From: Paraburkholderia sp. BCC1885
GTDB taxonomy: Bacteria; Pseudomonadota; Gammaproteobacteria; Burkholderiales; Burkholderiaceae
Assembly: GCF_900996235.1 (NCBI RefSeq)
Contig: NZ_CAAJGM010000252.1
Span: 186,001-250,000 of the forward strand
DNA length: 64,000 bases
Direction of reading: 5' to 3'
The notes below the pieces were generated by a model, which had not been told where the DNA came from, searched no databases, and was given only the letters and a program-made list of their open reading frames with translations. Below, piece after piece: positions 16,801 through 24,416 of the stretch. The position numbers were made by a program, and so were the translations under genes. Every line of letters starts with the position of its first letter. Within the stretch, counting starts at the first letter, position 1.

Positions 16801-17526
16801 TCAGGCGACGAGATAACCGCCATCGACCGGCACGATGCAGCCCGTGATAAACGAAGCGCCCGGCGAACAGAGAAATGCGACAGCCTGCGCGACATCCTCG
16901 GGAGTGCCCCAACGCCCGAGCGGCGTGCGCTCCAGGATGGCGCCCGACCGCTTGTCGTCTTCCTGCAAGGCGCGGGTAAGCGGCGTCGCGATCCAGCCTG
17001 GCGCGACCGCATTCACCCGAATCCCGTCCCCTGCGTACGCGATAGCCAGCGACTTCGTTAACTGGGCCACGCCGCCCTTGCTCGCGCTGTACGCCGGCAC
17101 CAACCCGCCGCCAAAGAAGCTCAGCATCGACGCGGTATTGACGATCGCACCGCCGCTCGCCCGCAGCAGCGGCCTTGCGGCCGAACACGCCCGCATCGTA
17201 CCAGTCAGGTTGACGTCGATCACCCGCGCGAATACGTCCAGCTCGTGTTCCGCGCCCCGCCGGATCATGCCGGCGCAGTTCACCAGCACATCCAGAGATG
17301 CTAATGGCGCGAAAAGACCTACGACGCTGTCATTCTGGCTGACATCGAGATCGACCACTTCGATGCCAGCCAATTCGCGACGCTGACCGTCCGTCGGCGC
17401 CAAACCCGCAGCCAGCACACGGGCGCCAAGCACCGCCAGCTGTCGCACTATGCCGGCGCCGATGCCCTGTGTGCCACCAGTTACGACGGCAGTTTTTCCT
17501 TTCAGGAGATCAGGTTGAAAAGTCAT
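16801..17526 (-). CDS. Short-chain dehydrogenase/reductase
   Basis: A 241-residue NAD(P)-dependent oxidoreductase of the classical SDR type. It shows TGGTQGIG for cofactor binding, NCAG, the catalytic serine in NTASMLSFF and the YSASK active site. The C-terminus has PVDGGYLVA, typical of the FabG-like group. The start at 17526 (MTFQPDLLKGKTAVVTGG) is chosen over an upstream in-frame ATG. It is preceded on the same strand by the cupin gene, with 57 nt between them, so the two are probably co-transcribed. The substrate is unknown. Confidence 0.87.
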   Translation of the reverse strand: MTFQPDLLKGKTAVVTGGTQGIGAGIVRQLAVLGARVLAAGLAPTDGQRRELAGIEVVDLDVSQNDSVVGLFAPLASLDVLVNCAGMIRRGAEHELDVFARVIDVNLTGTMRACSAARPLLRASGGAIVNTASMLSFFGGGLVPAYSASKGGVAQLTKSLAIAYAGDGIRVNAVAPGWIATPLTRALQEDDKRSGAILERTPLGRWGTPEDVAQAVAFLCSPGASFITGCIVPVDGGYLVA

Positions 17527-17583
17527 GTTGGACCGATCGGAAAGAGACGAATCACAGCAACCGGAAGCCGGACGTAGCACGGA

Positions 17584-18123
17584 CTAGCGAACGAACTGAT
17601 CGACGTAATCGACCCCAAGACCCACCTGCCCGAAGTGCCTGCGGCACATGTCCAGCTTGGTGAAGACGTCCTCATAGCCAATGTGATTGCCATACGGATC
17701 GCAGTAGTACATCACGCCGTTCACCTGGAAATACGTAATCATTTCCTCGACGTCTTCCGGGACGTACAGCGTGTGCGTTTCACCCGGCGGCTCGAAGACA
17801 TAACTGCCCTGCGTGGCGATCCAGTCATGTTCAAGATAGCGCCAGCACCCCTTCAGCACCATCCCATGTACGGCACCCGGATGCCGGTGTCGACTCAGCA
17901 CGCCCGACCGACGCACGCGCAGCAGATTCATCCAGTATCCCGTCGAAACATTCAGGCACAGGGGCCGGAACCAGACGTTTTCAGCTTGAGGCACCCAGAG
18001 CCGTTCGTCCTGCGGAATTGCGGATTCAATCACAATGTCGCGCAGCGCTTCCGGAGGATTGGGGAGTTGATAAGGCGTCAGAGCGTCAGCAGCAGAGGCT
18101 TGCATTCCATCTCTATTGTCCAT
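17584..18123 (-). CDS. Cupin dioxygenase, 2,4'-dihydroxyacetophenone dioxygenase-like
   Basis: A 179-residue single-domain cupin. The metal site is visible as RHRHPGAVHG (two histidines and a later one) with FEPPGETHTL further on. Overall it resembles the 2,4'-dihydroxyacetophenone dioxygenase/ChrR-cupin group, which cleaves a side-chain C-C bond in hydroxyacetophenones. The first ATG (18123) lies within a large inverted repeat and lacks a ribosome site. The seventh codon, ATG at 18105, is an equally good or better start because it leaves the repeat upstream. It likely forms an operon with the SDR at 16801 under IclR control. Confidence 0.75.
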   Translation of the reverse strand: MDNRDGMQASAADALTPYQLPNPPEALRDIVIESAIPQDERLWVPQAENVWFRPLCLNVSTGYWMNLLRVRRSGVLSRHRHPGAVHGMVLKGCWRYLEHDWIATQGSYVFEPPGETHTLYVPEDVEEMITYFQVNGVMYYCDPYGNHIGYEDVFTKLDMCRRHFGQVGLGVDYVDQFVR

Positions 18124-18154
18124 ATTATGGACTTAATTACTATAATATGGACAA
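18116..18154. promoter_or_regulatory. Large inverted repeat, probable IclR operator
   Basis: TTGTCCATATTAT (18116-18128) and ATAATATGGACAA (18142-18154) form a perfect 13-bp inverted repeat with a 13-nt spacer. The left arm also contains the shorter palindrome GTCCAT-ATT-ATGGAC. It lies between the cupin gene and the HAD gene, near AT-rich -10-like sequences on both strands. The IclR at 15858 is the nearest candidate regulator. Confidence 0.6.
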
Positions 18155-18298
18155 ATCGTGACGCCTTTCGAATGCCCTGTCAAGCGGCGTGTCTGCAATG
18201 CCGAAACCGCCTGTTGCAGGGCCAACGTGCGTCACGTCTTTTACGAGAACGCGCCTGCGAGCGCCTGATAAGACCGTGGATCGCACCGGAGAGCACAA

Positions 18299-18973
18299 TT
18301 GACCCATCCCATCAAAGCCGTCCTCTGGGATATGGACGGCACGCTGGCAGACAGCGAAATGCTTCATCTCAGGACCTTGCTGGCAGCCCTGGAGCATCAC
18401 GGCATCACTGCTGGTGAAGAACTGCATCCACTGATCTTCGGCAAGACCGGCCGCGAGGTTTACGCAATATGCCGCGATCGGTTCGGCATCGAGACCGACT
18501 ATTCGACATGGGCGAAATATCGTGCGCACCGCTATCTGGGCGAAGCACCCGATATTCAAGCCCGCCCCGGTGCGCTCGAGGTATATCGAATGGTTCAGGC
18601 AAGAGGCATGCCTCAGGCCATCGTCTCGAATGCGTCGCGGATGCTGCTCGAGGCCAATCTCCGAGCCCTGAGCCTGCAGGAACCGCAACTGGTTTCGATC
18701 AGCGCCAACGACGTGCGTCGGGGCAAGCCTGACCCTGAGGCGTACGAGCGCGCAGCCTACCTACTGGGCATCGCTGCACACGAAGCGATCGTTGTGGAAG
18801 ACAGCCCGACTGGCGCAAGCGCCGCTATCGCGGCCGGAATGCGCGTGCTCGGCTGGCCCGCCGAACCGGCGAGCGAAGACGCCGCACGCCGCTTCCATCC
18901 TGCCGTGCAAACCGTGTCCTCAGCACGCGAACTTGCCGTCGCGCTTGGACCCAACCTCGCCTCGCCAGCCTGA
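18299..18973 (+). CDS. HAD superfamily phosphatase, beta-phosphoglucomutase-like
   Basis: A 224-residue cytoplasmic phosphohydrolase. Motif I is WDMDGTLADSE with the nucleophile and acid aspartates, motif II is the serine in IVSNAS, motif III is KPDPE and motif IV is VVEDSPTGASAA. A helical cap lies between motifs I and II, as in the phosphoglycolate phosphatase/beta-phosphoglucomutase group. A TTG at 18299 is taken as start because motif I begins only 10 residues later; GGAGAG lies just upstream. Substrate and pathway are unknown. Confidence 0.82.
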   Translation: MTHPIKAVLWDMDGTLADSEMLHLRTLLAALEHHGITAGEELHPLIFGKTGREVYAICRDRFGIETDYSTWAKYRAHRYLGEAPDIQARPGALEVYRMVQARGMPQAIVSNASRMLLEANLRALSLQEPQLVSISANDVRRGKPDPEAYERAAYLLGIAAHEAIVVEDSPTGASAAIAAGMRVLGWPAEPASEDAARRFHPAVQTVSSARELAVALGPNLASPA

Positions 18974-19139
18974 GCACTACCGCCTGTACCTGCCAGGCAC
19001 CAACGTCGGACGCAGGCCACCTCCGCACCCCGTCGAACGCAAGGATTACCGCCAGATGCTCGTCTGCGTCGCGAATATGAACAAACGATTGTGGCCATAG
19101 CCGAATCGACTCGGGACCGCCAACCGCGTACACATCATC

Positions 19140-19290
19140 CACGACGACTCGATGGCCTTTTCCACTGCAACAGATGCAGTCTCAAGTTTGAGAAATTCCG
19201 TCTGACTCGCGCTTCCGTCACCGCGGTGATCCATCAGCGTTAGCCACGATTGCGCACTGACACTGTTGTTGTCTGTGAATGTGGGCCGTG
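19140..19290 (-). pseudogene. Relic of an EF-hand protein C-terminus
   Basis: The minus strand closely matches the 3' end of the EF-hand gene (22140-22285), with several substitutions. It keeps DHRGDGSASQTEFLKLETAS, an EF-hand loop with one changed position. The match extends to about 19285, past the stop codon of the TetR gene (19240) and into its coding part. The relic therefore encodes the last residues of that TetR in another reading frame. Confidence 0.7.
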
Positions 19291-19845
19291 CTTCACGTAG
19301 CAGACAAGCACGTCAACCTGCAGCCTTAACAGCTTGCGCAGATCCTTGCCATCGCTCGCCGACGCCTTGAAACCCTTTGACGCATTGGCCAGCAGTCTCG
19401 CAAGCGCGCGCGTCTGCTTTGCACCGGCCTGGTTCAGGATATCGGAAATCAAAACCTCGAAGGCGTCGTAACTCTGGCCCAGCAGTTCCGGCCCGAGATC
19501 GAAAAAATCCCGCGCGTCGGGATGCGTGTCGATCAGATCGAACGTTTCTCCGATCCACACTTCACACGCCAGATTCAGTTGTGCGCGCAGATCGGGCAAT
19601 GCGTCCAGTTCCGCCCTGATCCGGTTTTCGAGCCGTTGCGCCACCTGCTCAGTGACCGCCCGGAACACATCCGCCTTGTCCTGAAACTCCAGATACAGCA
19701 GCGGACGGGAGACGCCCGCCGCTCTCGCCAGATCGGCCATGGTCGTGCGTGCATAGCCATAACGCAGGAACGTTTCCGACGCGGCCTGGACAATGCGCTG
19801 CCGCCGGGAAGATGCGTCAGCGCCATTCGATAGTGCAGTAGCCAT
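19240..19845 (-). CDS. TetR family regulator with an apparently replaced C-terminus
   Basis: A 201-residue repressor. The helix-turn-helix is at about residues 17-62 (TMADLARAAGVSRPLLYLEF). The ligand domain includes the IGETFDLIDTHPDARDFFDL segment. The last 13 or so residues (after YVKHGP) come from DNA that matches an EF-hand gene, so the original tail was lost. A relic of this gene at 14735-15045 keeps what looks like the native tail. It is divergent from the SDR at 19967, with TTGACA-type repeats between them, so it probably represses that gene and itself. Confidence 0.85.
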   Translation of the reverse strand: MATALSNGADASSRRQRIVQAASETFLRYGYARTTMADLARAAGVSRPLLYLEFQDKADVFRAVTEQVAQRLENRIRAELDALPDLRAQLNLACEVWIGETFDLIDTHPDARDFFDLGPELLGQSYDAFEVLISDILNQAGAKQTRALARLLANASKGFKASASDGKDLRKLLRLQVDVLVCYVKHGPHSQTTTVSVRNRG

Positions 19846-19855
19846 GATTTACACA

Positions 19856-19872
19856 TTGACATGGAGTGTCAA
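19856..19872. promoter_or_regulatory. TetR operator candidate TTGACA-N5-TGTCAA
   Basis: A perfect 6-bp inverted repeat 11 bp upstream of the TetR start. Related half-sites, TTGACA at 19890-19895 and TGTCA at 19909-19913, follow in the same spacer. The repeated sequence on both sides of the divergent promoters suggests the binding site of the TetR at 19240. Confidence 0.55.
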
Positions 19873-19966
19873 TCATAGCACTATACATATTGACACTTTC
19901 GATAAATATGTCATACCGGCATGATGCAACGCCAGTGTAAAACTACCCACCGTCAAGGACACTACG

Positions 19967-20749
19967 ATGAAGATGAATGGTCGAACCATACTCATTACCG
20001 GCGGCAGTTCGGGAATTGGTCTTGAATTTGCCCGCCAGTTGCTGGCCCGGGGAAATACCGTCATCGTTACAGGCCGTCGCGAGACAGCGCTCGCTGAGGC
20101 ACGCTCGAAGCTTTCCGGCTTGCAGACCGTCAGCAGTGATTCATCGAACCCCGATGCAATCCGGGCGCTACGCGAAACCGTGTTGCGTGATCATCCGGCT
20201 CTCGACGTTGTCATTCAGTGCGCCGGCCTCATGCGCAAACTGGATCTGCGGAAGACCACGGACTTCCTCGACGTGACACGCGAGATTGAGACGAATCTCA
20301 ACGGCACGATCTGGACAAACCTGGCTTTCCTCGATCATCTGCGGGCGATGCCCGAAGCTATGCTCGTGAACGTTTCGTCCGGCCTCGCGTTCGTGCCGAT
20401 GGCCGTTGCGCCGATCTATTCCGCAGCCAAGGCCGGATTGCATGCCTATACGCAAAGCCTTCGGCTACAACTGAAGAACACGCGCATCCGCGTGGTCGAG
20501 CTGGCGCCGCCGGCTACCGATACCCCGCTTTTTTACGGCGATTTCAACAAGGTAGATACAGGCGGTGTCAAACCGATGTCAGTCGAAACGATGGTCGAGA
20601 AAGCCATTCGCGGCATGGAAAACGGTCAGACGGAAATCAGGCCAGGCCTCGCCAACGTACTCAAGCTGCTGGGGCGTATTGCGCCAAACGCAGCCGTGAA
20701 TATGACGAGTAAAGCAGCGGTGGAAGCCATGCAGAAAGCTCCCGTCTGA
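19967..20749 (+). CDS. SDR family oxidoreductase, DltE-like
   Basis: A 260-residue short-chain dehydrogenase. The cofactor motif TGGSSGIG is at residues 11-18, QCAG replaces NNAG, the serine lies in VNVSSGLAF and the tyrosine and lysine in YSAAK. It resembles DltE and cyclic-ketone-type SDRs that carry a C-terminal extension (KPMSVETMVEKAIRGMENGQ). It is divergent from the TetR at 19240 and probably its regulatory target. The substrate is unknown. The start at 19967 is preceded by a purine-rich stretch. Confidence 0.85.
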   Translation: MKMNGRTILITGGSSGIGLEFARQLLARGNTVIVTGRRETALAEARSKLSGLQTVSSDSSNPDAIRALRETVLRDHPALDVVIQCAGLMRKLDLRKTTDFLDVTREIETNLNGTIWTNLAFLDHLRAMPEAMLVNVSSGLAFVPMAVAPIYSAAKAGLHAYTQSLRLQLKNTRIRVVELAPPATDTPLFYGDFNKVDTGGVKPMSVETMVEKAIRGMENGQTEIRPGLANVLKLLGRIAPNAAVNMTSKAAVEAMQKAPV

Positions 20750-21094
20750 TGTCGTAATGACGCTCTCCCTCTACGGCGCCCTACCAGTCACGACTCGCGG
20801 GCGCCATCAGCCCATGTACTGCGGTATTCAGATCAGGAGCGCGCACAACAATACCGTCGACATCAGGAGCGTCGTCCTAAGTCGGATACAACATCCTGTC
20901 GATATGCCGGATAATTATCGGCCCGCAACCAGGGCTACGGACGCACGACGACCACGTCGGCGATTTTTTCTGTCCGAGCGAACCCGTGCCCGGTAGCCGT
21001 TGCCAACGCCCACTAGTTCGTTACATACTGCCCGCGTGCATCCTGTCCGGACAGTGAACTGACCCGAATGCTCCGGCACCTTACCTCCCGCCGA
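20750..21094. other. Intergenic, nothing recognised
   Basis: A 345-bp stretch after the DltE-like SDR. No open frame with a recognisable product and no clear operator was found. It precedes the broken nitrilase-family gene. Confidence 0.45.
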
Positions 21095-21873
21095 ATGATT
21101 ATGGATACCGTCAGAATTGCTTACGTTCAATGGCCCCATGCCCTGACACCGAAGGGTGCTGCATGGGAGGAATTTGCCGGACCGTAGATGCAGCACGAGC
21201 CGACATTCTGGTGACGAACGAAATGCCCTTTGGTCCGTGGCTCGCGGAAAGTCCCGAGTTCGAAGAAGACAGCGCGAAGCGTAGTGCGGAGTTGCATGAA
21301 GAAGCGCTGGATGCGCTCGCCTCACTGCAGGCCGGTGCGGTCATCTCATCGCGCCCCGCGATACTGGGGAACCGGTTGGTCAACGAGGCATTTGTGCTGG
21401 AAAACGGCGAATATCGCTACATTCATCACAAGAAGTACTTCCCGCAGGAAGCGGGTTTTTTCGAGGAAACGTGGTTTGTCCGAGGTCGCGACGGATTCGA
21501 GTGCCATCAGATTGGCCCGGTCAAGGTTGGTGTCCTACTCTGCACAGAACTTTTCTTCAACGAGTATGCACGGCGTTACGGTCGTGATGGCGCAGACGTT
21601 ATAGTCACTCCCAGAGCAGCAGGCACATCAACACAGCACTGGAAGACCGCAGGTGCAATGGCAGCCACAGTTTCCGGGGCCTACTTCACCAGTGCGAATC
21701 GCCGCGGTGCGAGCGCATCGGGGCAGGAGTTTGGGGGAGTCGGGTTTGCAATTTCGCCGGATGGTCGACCACTGCATCAAACCTCTGACGACGACCCGTT
21801 GGTCATCGCCACCATTGATCTGGCCGAGACCCGCCAGCGAAAGCTGGAATACCCGTGCTACGTCCGGGAATAA
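21095..21873 (+). pseudogene. Carbon-nitrogen hydrolase (nitrilase superfamily) with a frameshift
   Basis: The gene starts at 21095 or 21101 and reads MDTVRIAYVQWPHALTPKG then AAWEEFAG before a stop at 21185. One base appears to be missing near 21180, and the downstream frame continues TVDAARADILVTNEMPFGP to 21873. Joined, it is a member of the nitrilase superfamily: the glutamate (NEMPFGPW), lysine (HHKKYFPQEAGFFEE) and cysteine (VLLCTELFFNEYA) triad positions are all present. The intact protein would be about 258 residues. It may be a real pseudogene or a sequencing error. A stand-alone product starting at 21130 would lack the first strand. Confidence 0.7.
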
Positions 21874-21939
21874 AGCCATGCTCTGAAAGCTGAAGTGCCG
21901 CCAGGCTGCATCCAGCATCGACGCGTGGTACTCGGGCAC

Positions 21940-21970
21940 CAGGGCACCAGATAGGCGCCCTGGTGCCCTG
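21940..21970. terminator. Strong hairpin between nitrilase-like gene and EF-hand gene
   Basis: CAGGGCACCAG and CTGGTGCCCTG form a perfect 11-bp stem with a 9-nt loop. No T-tract follows on either strand. It lies between convergent genes, so a bidirectional RNA-end role fits best. Confidence 0.45.
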
Positions 21971-22135
21971 ATTCCAGACGAAGTGCAAATCGGGCAGGCT
22001 ACGCGCTGGATGCGTGACTGAATCCCGCAAACGGCGAAGAGATTGTGAATGACCGATTCGCCCCGTAACGGAATTGGTCATTCGGGTCGCGAGGATGTTT
22101 CCCTCGGCTTTGAGCGGCTCTCCACGCGCCGGCGA

Positions 22136-22792
22136 TCAGGACGACGACTTGGGTGCCTTTTCCGCTGCCACAAGCGCCGTTTCAAGCGTGAGAAATTCCG
22201 TCTGGCTCACGCTTCCGTCGCCGTTCTGATCCATCAACGTCAGCAGCGATTGCGAGCTGGCGCTACTGCTGTCCGTGGCCGTCGCCGCAAGTCCCTGCAG
22301 CAGTTCGGTATTCGTAAGGGGATTGCTGTCGTCCACGCCAAGCGCGCCGAAAAGCTGGTCGGCCTGAGTCTTACTGCCACCGAACTGCTCGACGACCTGT
22401 TCGAACGCCGCCTCGCTGATCTGCCCGTCCTGCTTACCTTCAGCGTTGGTCGGAGGTGCGACGGTTTCCGAGTTGAGCGTTCGAAAATAGCTGGCGAGAT
22501 CTGCCGGGTTATCCCGTACCGACGAGAACGACGGCAGACCCAGTCCGGCGATGCTGCCCTGAGTCATCGTGACATCGTCTGACGAGAGTGCTGCAAGTGA
22601 TTTTGCTTCCGGACTAAGCGTGACCTGCGTCGACGGCTGAGGGGCCGCATCCGCGGGCGAAGCCTGCGATGAAGCGGCGGCAACGCCCGCGCTCGCGTCG
22701 AGTGCCGACGATGCCGCAGGAGACGACTGCCCCTTTCCCGCCTGGGAATAAACGTTTTCTCCGGGATTGGAACCAATGGACGACAAGGCCAT
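22136..22792 (-). CDS. EF-hand domain protein
   Basis: A 218-residue protein. The first 80 residues are a Ser/Ala/Pro/Gln-rich low-complexity segment without a clear signal peptide. Then come pseudo-EF-hands (NAEGKQDGQISEAAFEQV and DDSNPLTNTELLQGL) and a canonical calcium loop DQNGDGSVSQTEF near residue 190. The product probably binds calcium. It is not linked to an operon; neighbours are a broken nitrilase gene and an SDR. A decayed copy of its 3' end lies at 19140-19290. Confidence 0.8.
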   Translation of the reverse strand: MALSSIGSNPGENVYSQAGKGQSSPAASSALDASAGVAAASSQASPADAAPQPSTQVTLSPEAKSLAALSSDDVTMTQGSIAGLGLPSFSSVRDNPADLASYFRTLNSETVAPPTNAEGKQDGQISEAAFEQVVEQFGGSKTQADQLFGALGVDDSNPLTNTELLQGLAATATDSSSASSQSLLTLMDQNGDGSVSQTEFLTLETALVAAEKAPKSSS

Positions 22793-23067
22793 GAATACTC
22801 TCCGATAGGGATGCTGGATACAGGCGCAGTACTCTCGTATGCGATCTTCACACCGAGAACCACTCCATTTGTTTACGGCTTCATAGGGTCAGAGTTTAGG
22901 ATATAGCTGTCCCGTACCCGGCACTCGCCGTTACCAATCGGACTGGTCTTTTTCGTCTGCATCGCGCCTGCAATCGCAATTGCCGTCACCTCAGTTGAGT
23001 CATTCCCGGCGCGCCGACATGGCTGCGACAGCGAAATCCTCAGCCGTCCGATTCGAGGCTGTCCGAC
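22793..23067. other. Intergenic, nothing recognised
   Basis: A 275-bp stretch upstream of the EF-hand gene. It should hold its promoter, but none is identifiable with confidence. Confidence 0.4.
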
Positions 23068-23676
23068 TCAGCAATCCGTCTTGTAGAGCTTGAGAACGCG
23101 CCCGGTAAACGGATTGGACATCGCACGAAGATAGGCTTGCCCGACCTGCCAGGCGTCAACAGGAATGAAACCCGGGAAATACGGATGATAGGCAACAGAC
23201 TCCGTCAGCACGGTGGGACTCACGCAGTTGATCCGAACACCGCGCGGTAGTTCGACGGCAGCCGACTTCGTGAAGCCCTCGACCATGTGATTGACAACGG
23301 TACCGATAGAACCGCCGGCCAGATATTCATCCGTCAGCACGCCCGAAATCAGCGTGAATGAACCCTTGTCCGCGATATACGGAAGCGCCGCCCGTACCAG
23401 ATTGATCTGCCCCATGCCCTTCGCCTTGATCGAATCGGCCCATTGCTCGTCCGTCGTCAGTTCAAGCGGCGCAGGGAAAACGTCCCCCGCCGCGCACGCC
23501 ACCGCATCGAAATGACCGACCGTGCTGAAGAGGGTTTTCAGGCTGGCCATATCCGAAAGGTCTGCCCGGAAATCCCCGGAAGAACGAGAGACAGACACGA
23601 CCTCGTGACCCTTTTCCTGCAGCGCGGCCTTCACGGCGGCGCCGACCGTACCGCTCCCGATAACGATTGCTCTCAT
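23068..23676 (-). CDS. Short-chain dehydrogenase, compact type
   Basis: A 202-residue SDR, shorter than the usual 250. It has the N-terminal glycine motif VIGSGTVGAAV, and a degenerate active site in which the usual Tyr-x-x-x-Lys is not found in the normal spacing. LISGVLTDEYLAGGSIGTVV holds the only serine and tyrosine candidates. It belongs to the short SDR group often annotated as YwnB-like or NAD(P)-binding. SD GAGGAAG supports the start at 23676. It is divergent from a TetR gene across a spacer with two palindromes. Confidence 0.8.
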   Translation of the reverse strand: MRAIVIGSGTVGAAVKAALQEKGHEVVSVSRSSGDFRADLSDMASLKTLFSTVGHFDAVACAAGDVFPAPLELTTDEQWADSIKAKGMGQINLVRAALPYIADKGSFTLISGVLTDEYLAGGSIGTVVNHMVEGFTKSAAVELPRGVRINCVSPTVLTESVAYHPYFPGFIPVDAWQVGQAYLRAMSNPFTGRVLKLYKTDC

Positions 23677-23690
23677 GGCTTCCTCATAAA

Positions 23691-23732
23691 TTTACAGTTA
23701 CTGTAAAAATAAATTATCGCATTTACTGTAAA
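23691..23732. promoter_or_regulatory. Two palindromic TetR operators
   Basis: TTTACAG-TTA-CTGTAAA (23691-23707) and TTTAC-T-GTAAA (23722-23732) are related palindromes in the spacer between the SDR at 23068 and the divergent TetR at 23759. Shared TTTAC/GTAAA arms and the position argue for TetR binding. The first abuts the SDR start and would block its initiation. Confidence 0.65.
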
Positions 23733-23758
23733 ATTGCAAGCACTGATTTCGACTGGAA

Positions 23759-24382
23759 GTGCCATCCGTGACGGATAAGGAAGAGAAGAAAGAAGGACTG
23801 CGCGAACGCAAGCGGCGCGAAACGCTGGAACGTATCGCTGAAACCGGCCTGCGGCTATTCGTGGAAAATGGCTACGACGGCACGACACTGGAGGCCATCG
23901 CGGCCGAGGCCGGTATCTCCGCGCGGACGTTCTTCTACTACTTCAAGAGCAAGGAAGACATTCTGAGGTACTGGCAGGGCGACGGCTTCCTCGAAGCGCT
24001 GCGCCCGTCCCTGCTAGCCATTTCTCCCAGGCAGGTGCCGCTCACCGCCGTACGTCATTGCCTGATCGAATTAGTCTCTCGCCACGAGAACAAGCGGTCC
24101 ATCGTCGTGGACAATCTCATGCGCTCGACGGAAACACTGCGCGCCCGCAAGCAGGCGATCTTTGTCGAGATGGAAACGACCGTATTCGAGGCCTTGTGCG
24201 AGATGTGGCCAGACCAGGAACGTCGGGCGGCACTGCGTACAGTTGCGATGGTAGCCATCGGGACGATGCGGCTGGCCATGGAAGACTGGCGCGAGGGCAA
24301 AGGCAAGCGCCCCCTGGCCGATTATCTGAGCGAAGGATTCGCGAGATTGCAGACGGAAATTCGTGCCTCGCGAATTAGGTAG
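23759..24382 (+). CDS. TetR family transcriptional regulator
   Basis: A 207-residue repressor. The helix-turn-helix covers about residues 22-65 (TTLEAIAAEAGISARTFFYY) and is followed by the common FKSKEDILRYW. The frame opens with GTG at 23759, but GGAAG at 23754-23758 is placed better for the GTG at 23768. It faces away from the SDR at 23068 with operators in between. It resembles AcrR-type regulators with a MftR-like N-terminus. The ligand is unknown. Confidence 0.85.
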   Translation: MPSVTDKEEKKEGLRERKRRETLERIAETGLRLFVENGYDGTTLEAIAAEAGISARTFFYYFKSKEDILRYWQGDGFLEALRPSLLAISPRQVPLTAVRHCLIELVSRHENKRSIVVDNLMRSTETLRARKQAIFVEMETTVFEALCEMWPDQERRAALRTVAMVAIGTMRLAMEDWREGKGKRPLADYLSEGFARLQTEIRASRIR

Positions 24383-24416
24383 GGGATAAATCTCCGTCGA
24401 GCCAGCACTCGATCCT

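Noticed and set aside
21130..21873. Nitrilase-like gene read as intact from 21130
   Set aside because: The first residues (MAPCPDTEGCCMGG) match nothing in the family. The proper N-terminus is in the neighbouring frame from 21095, so the gene is frameshifted.
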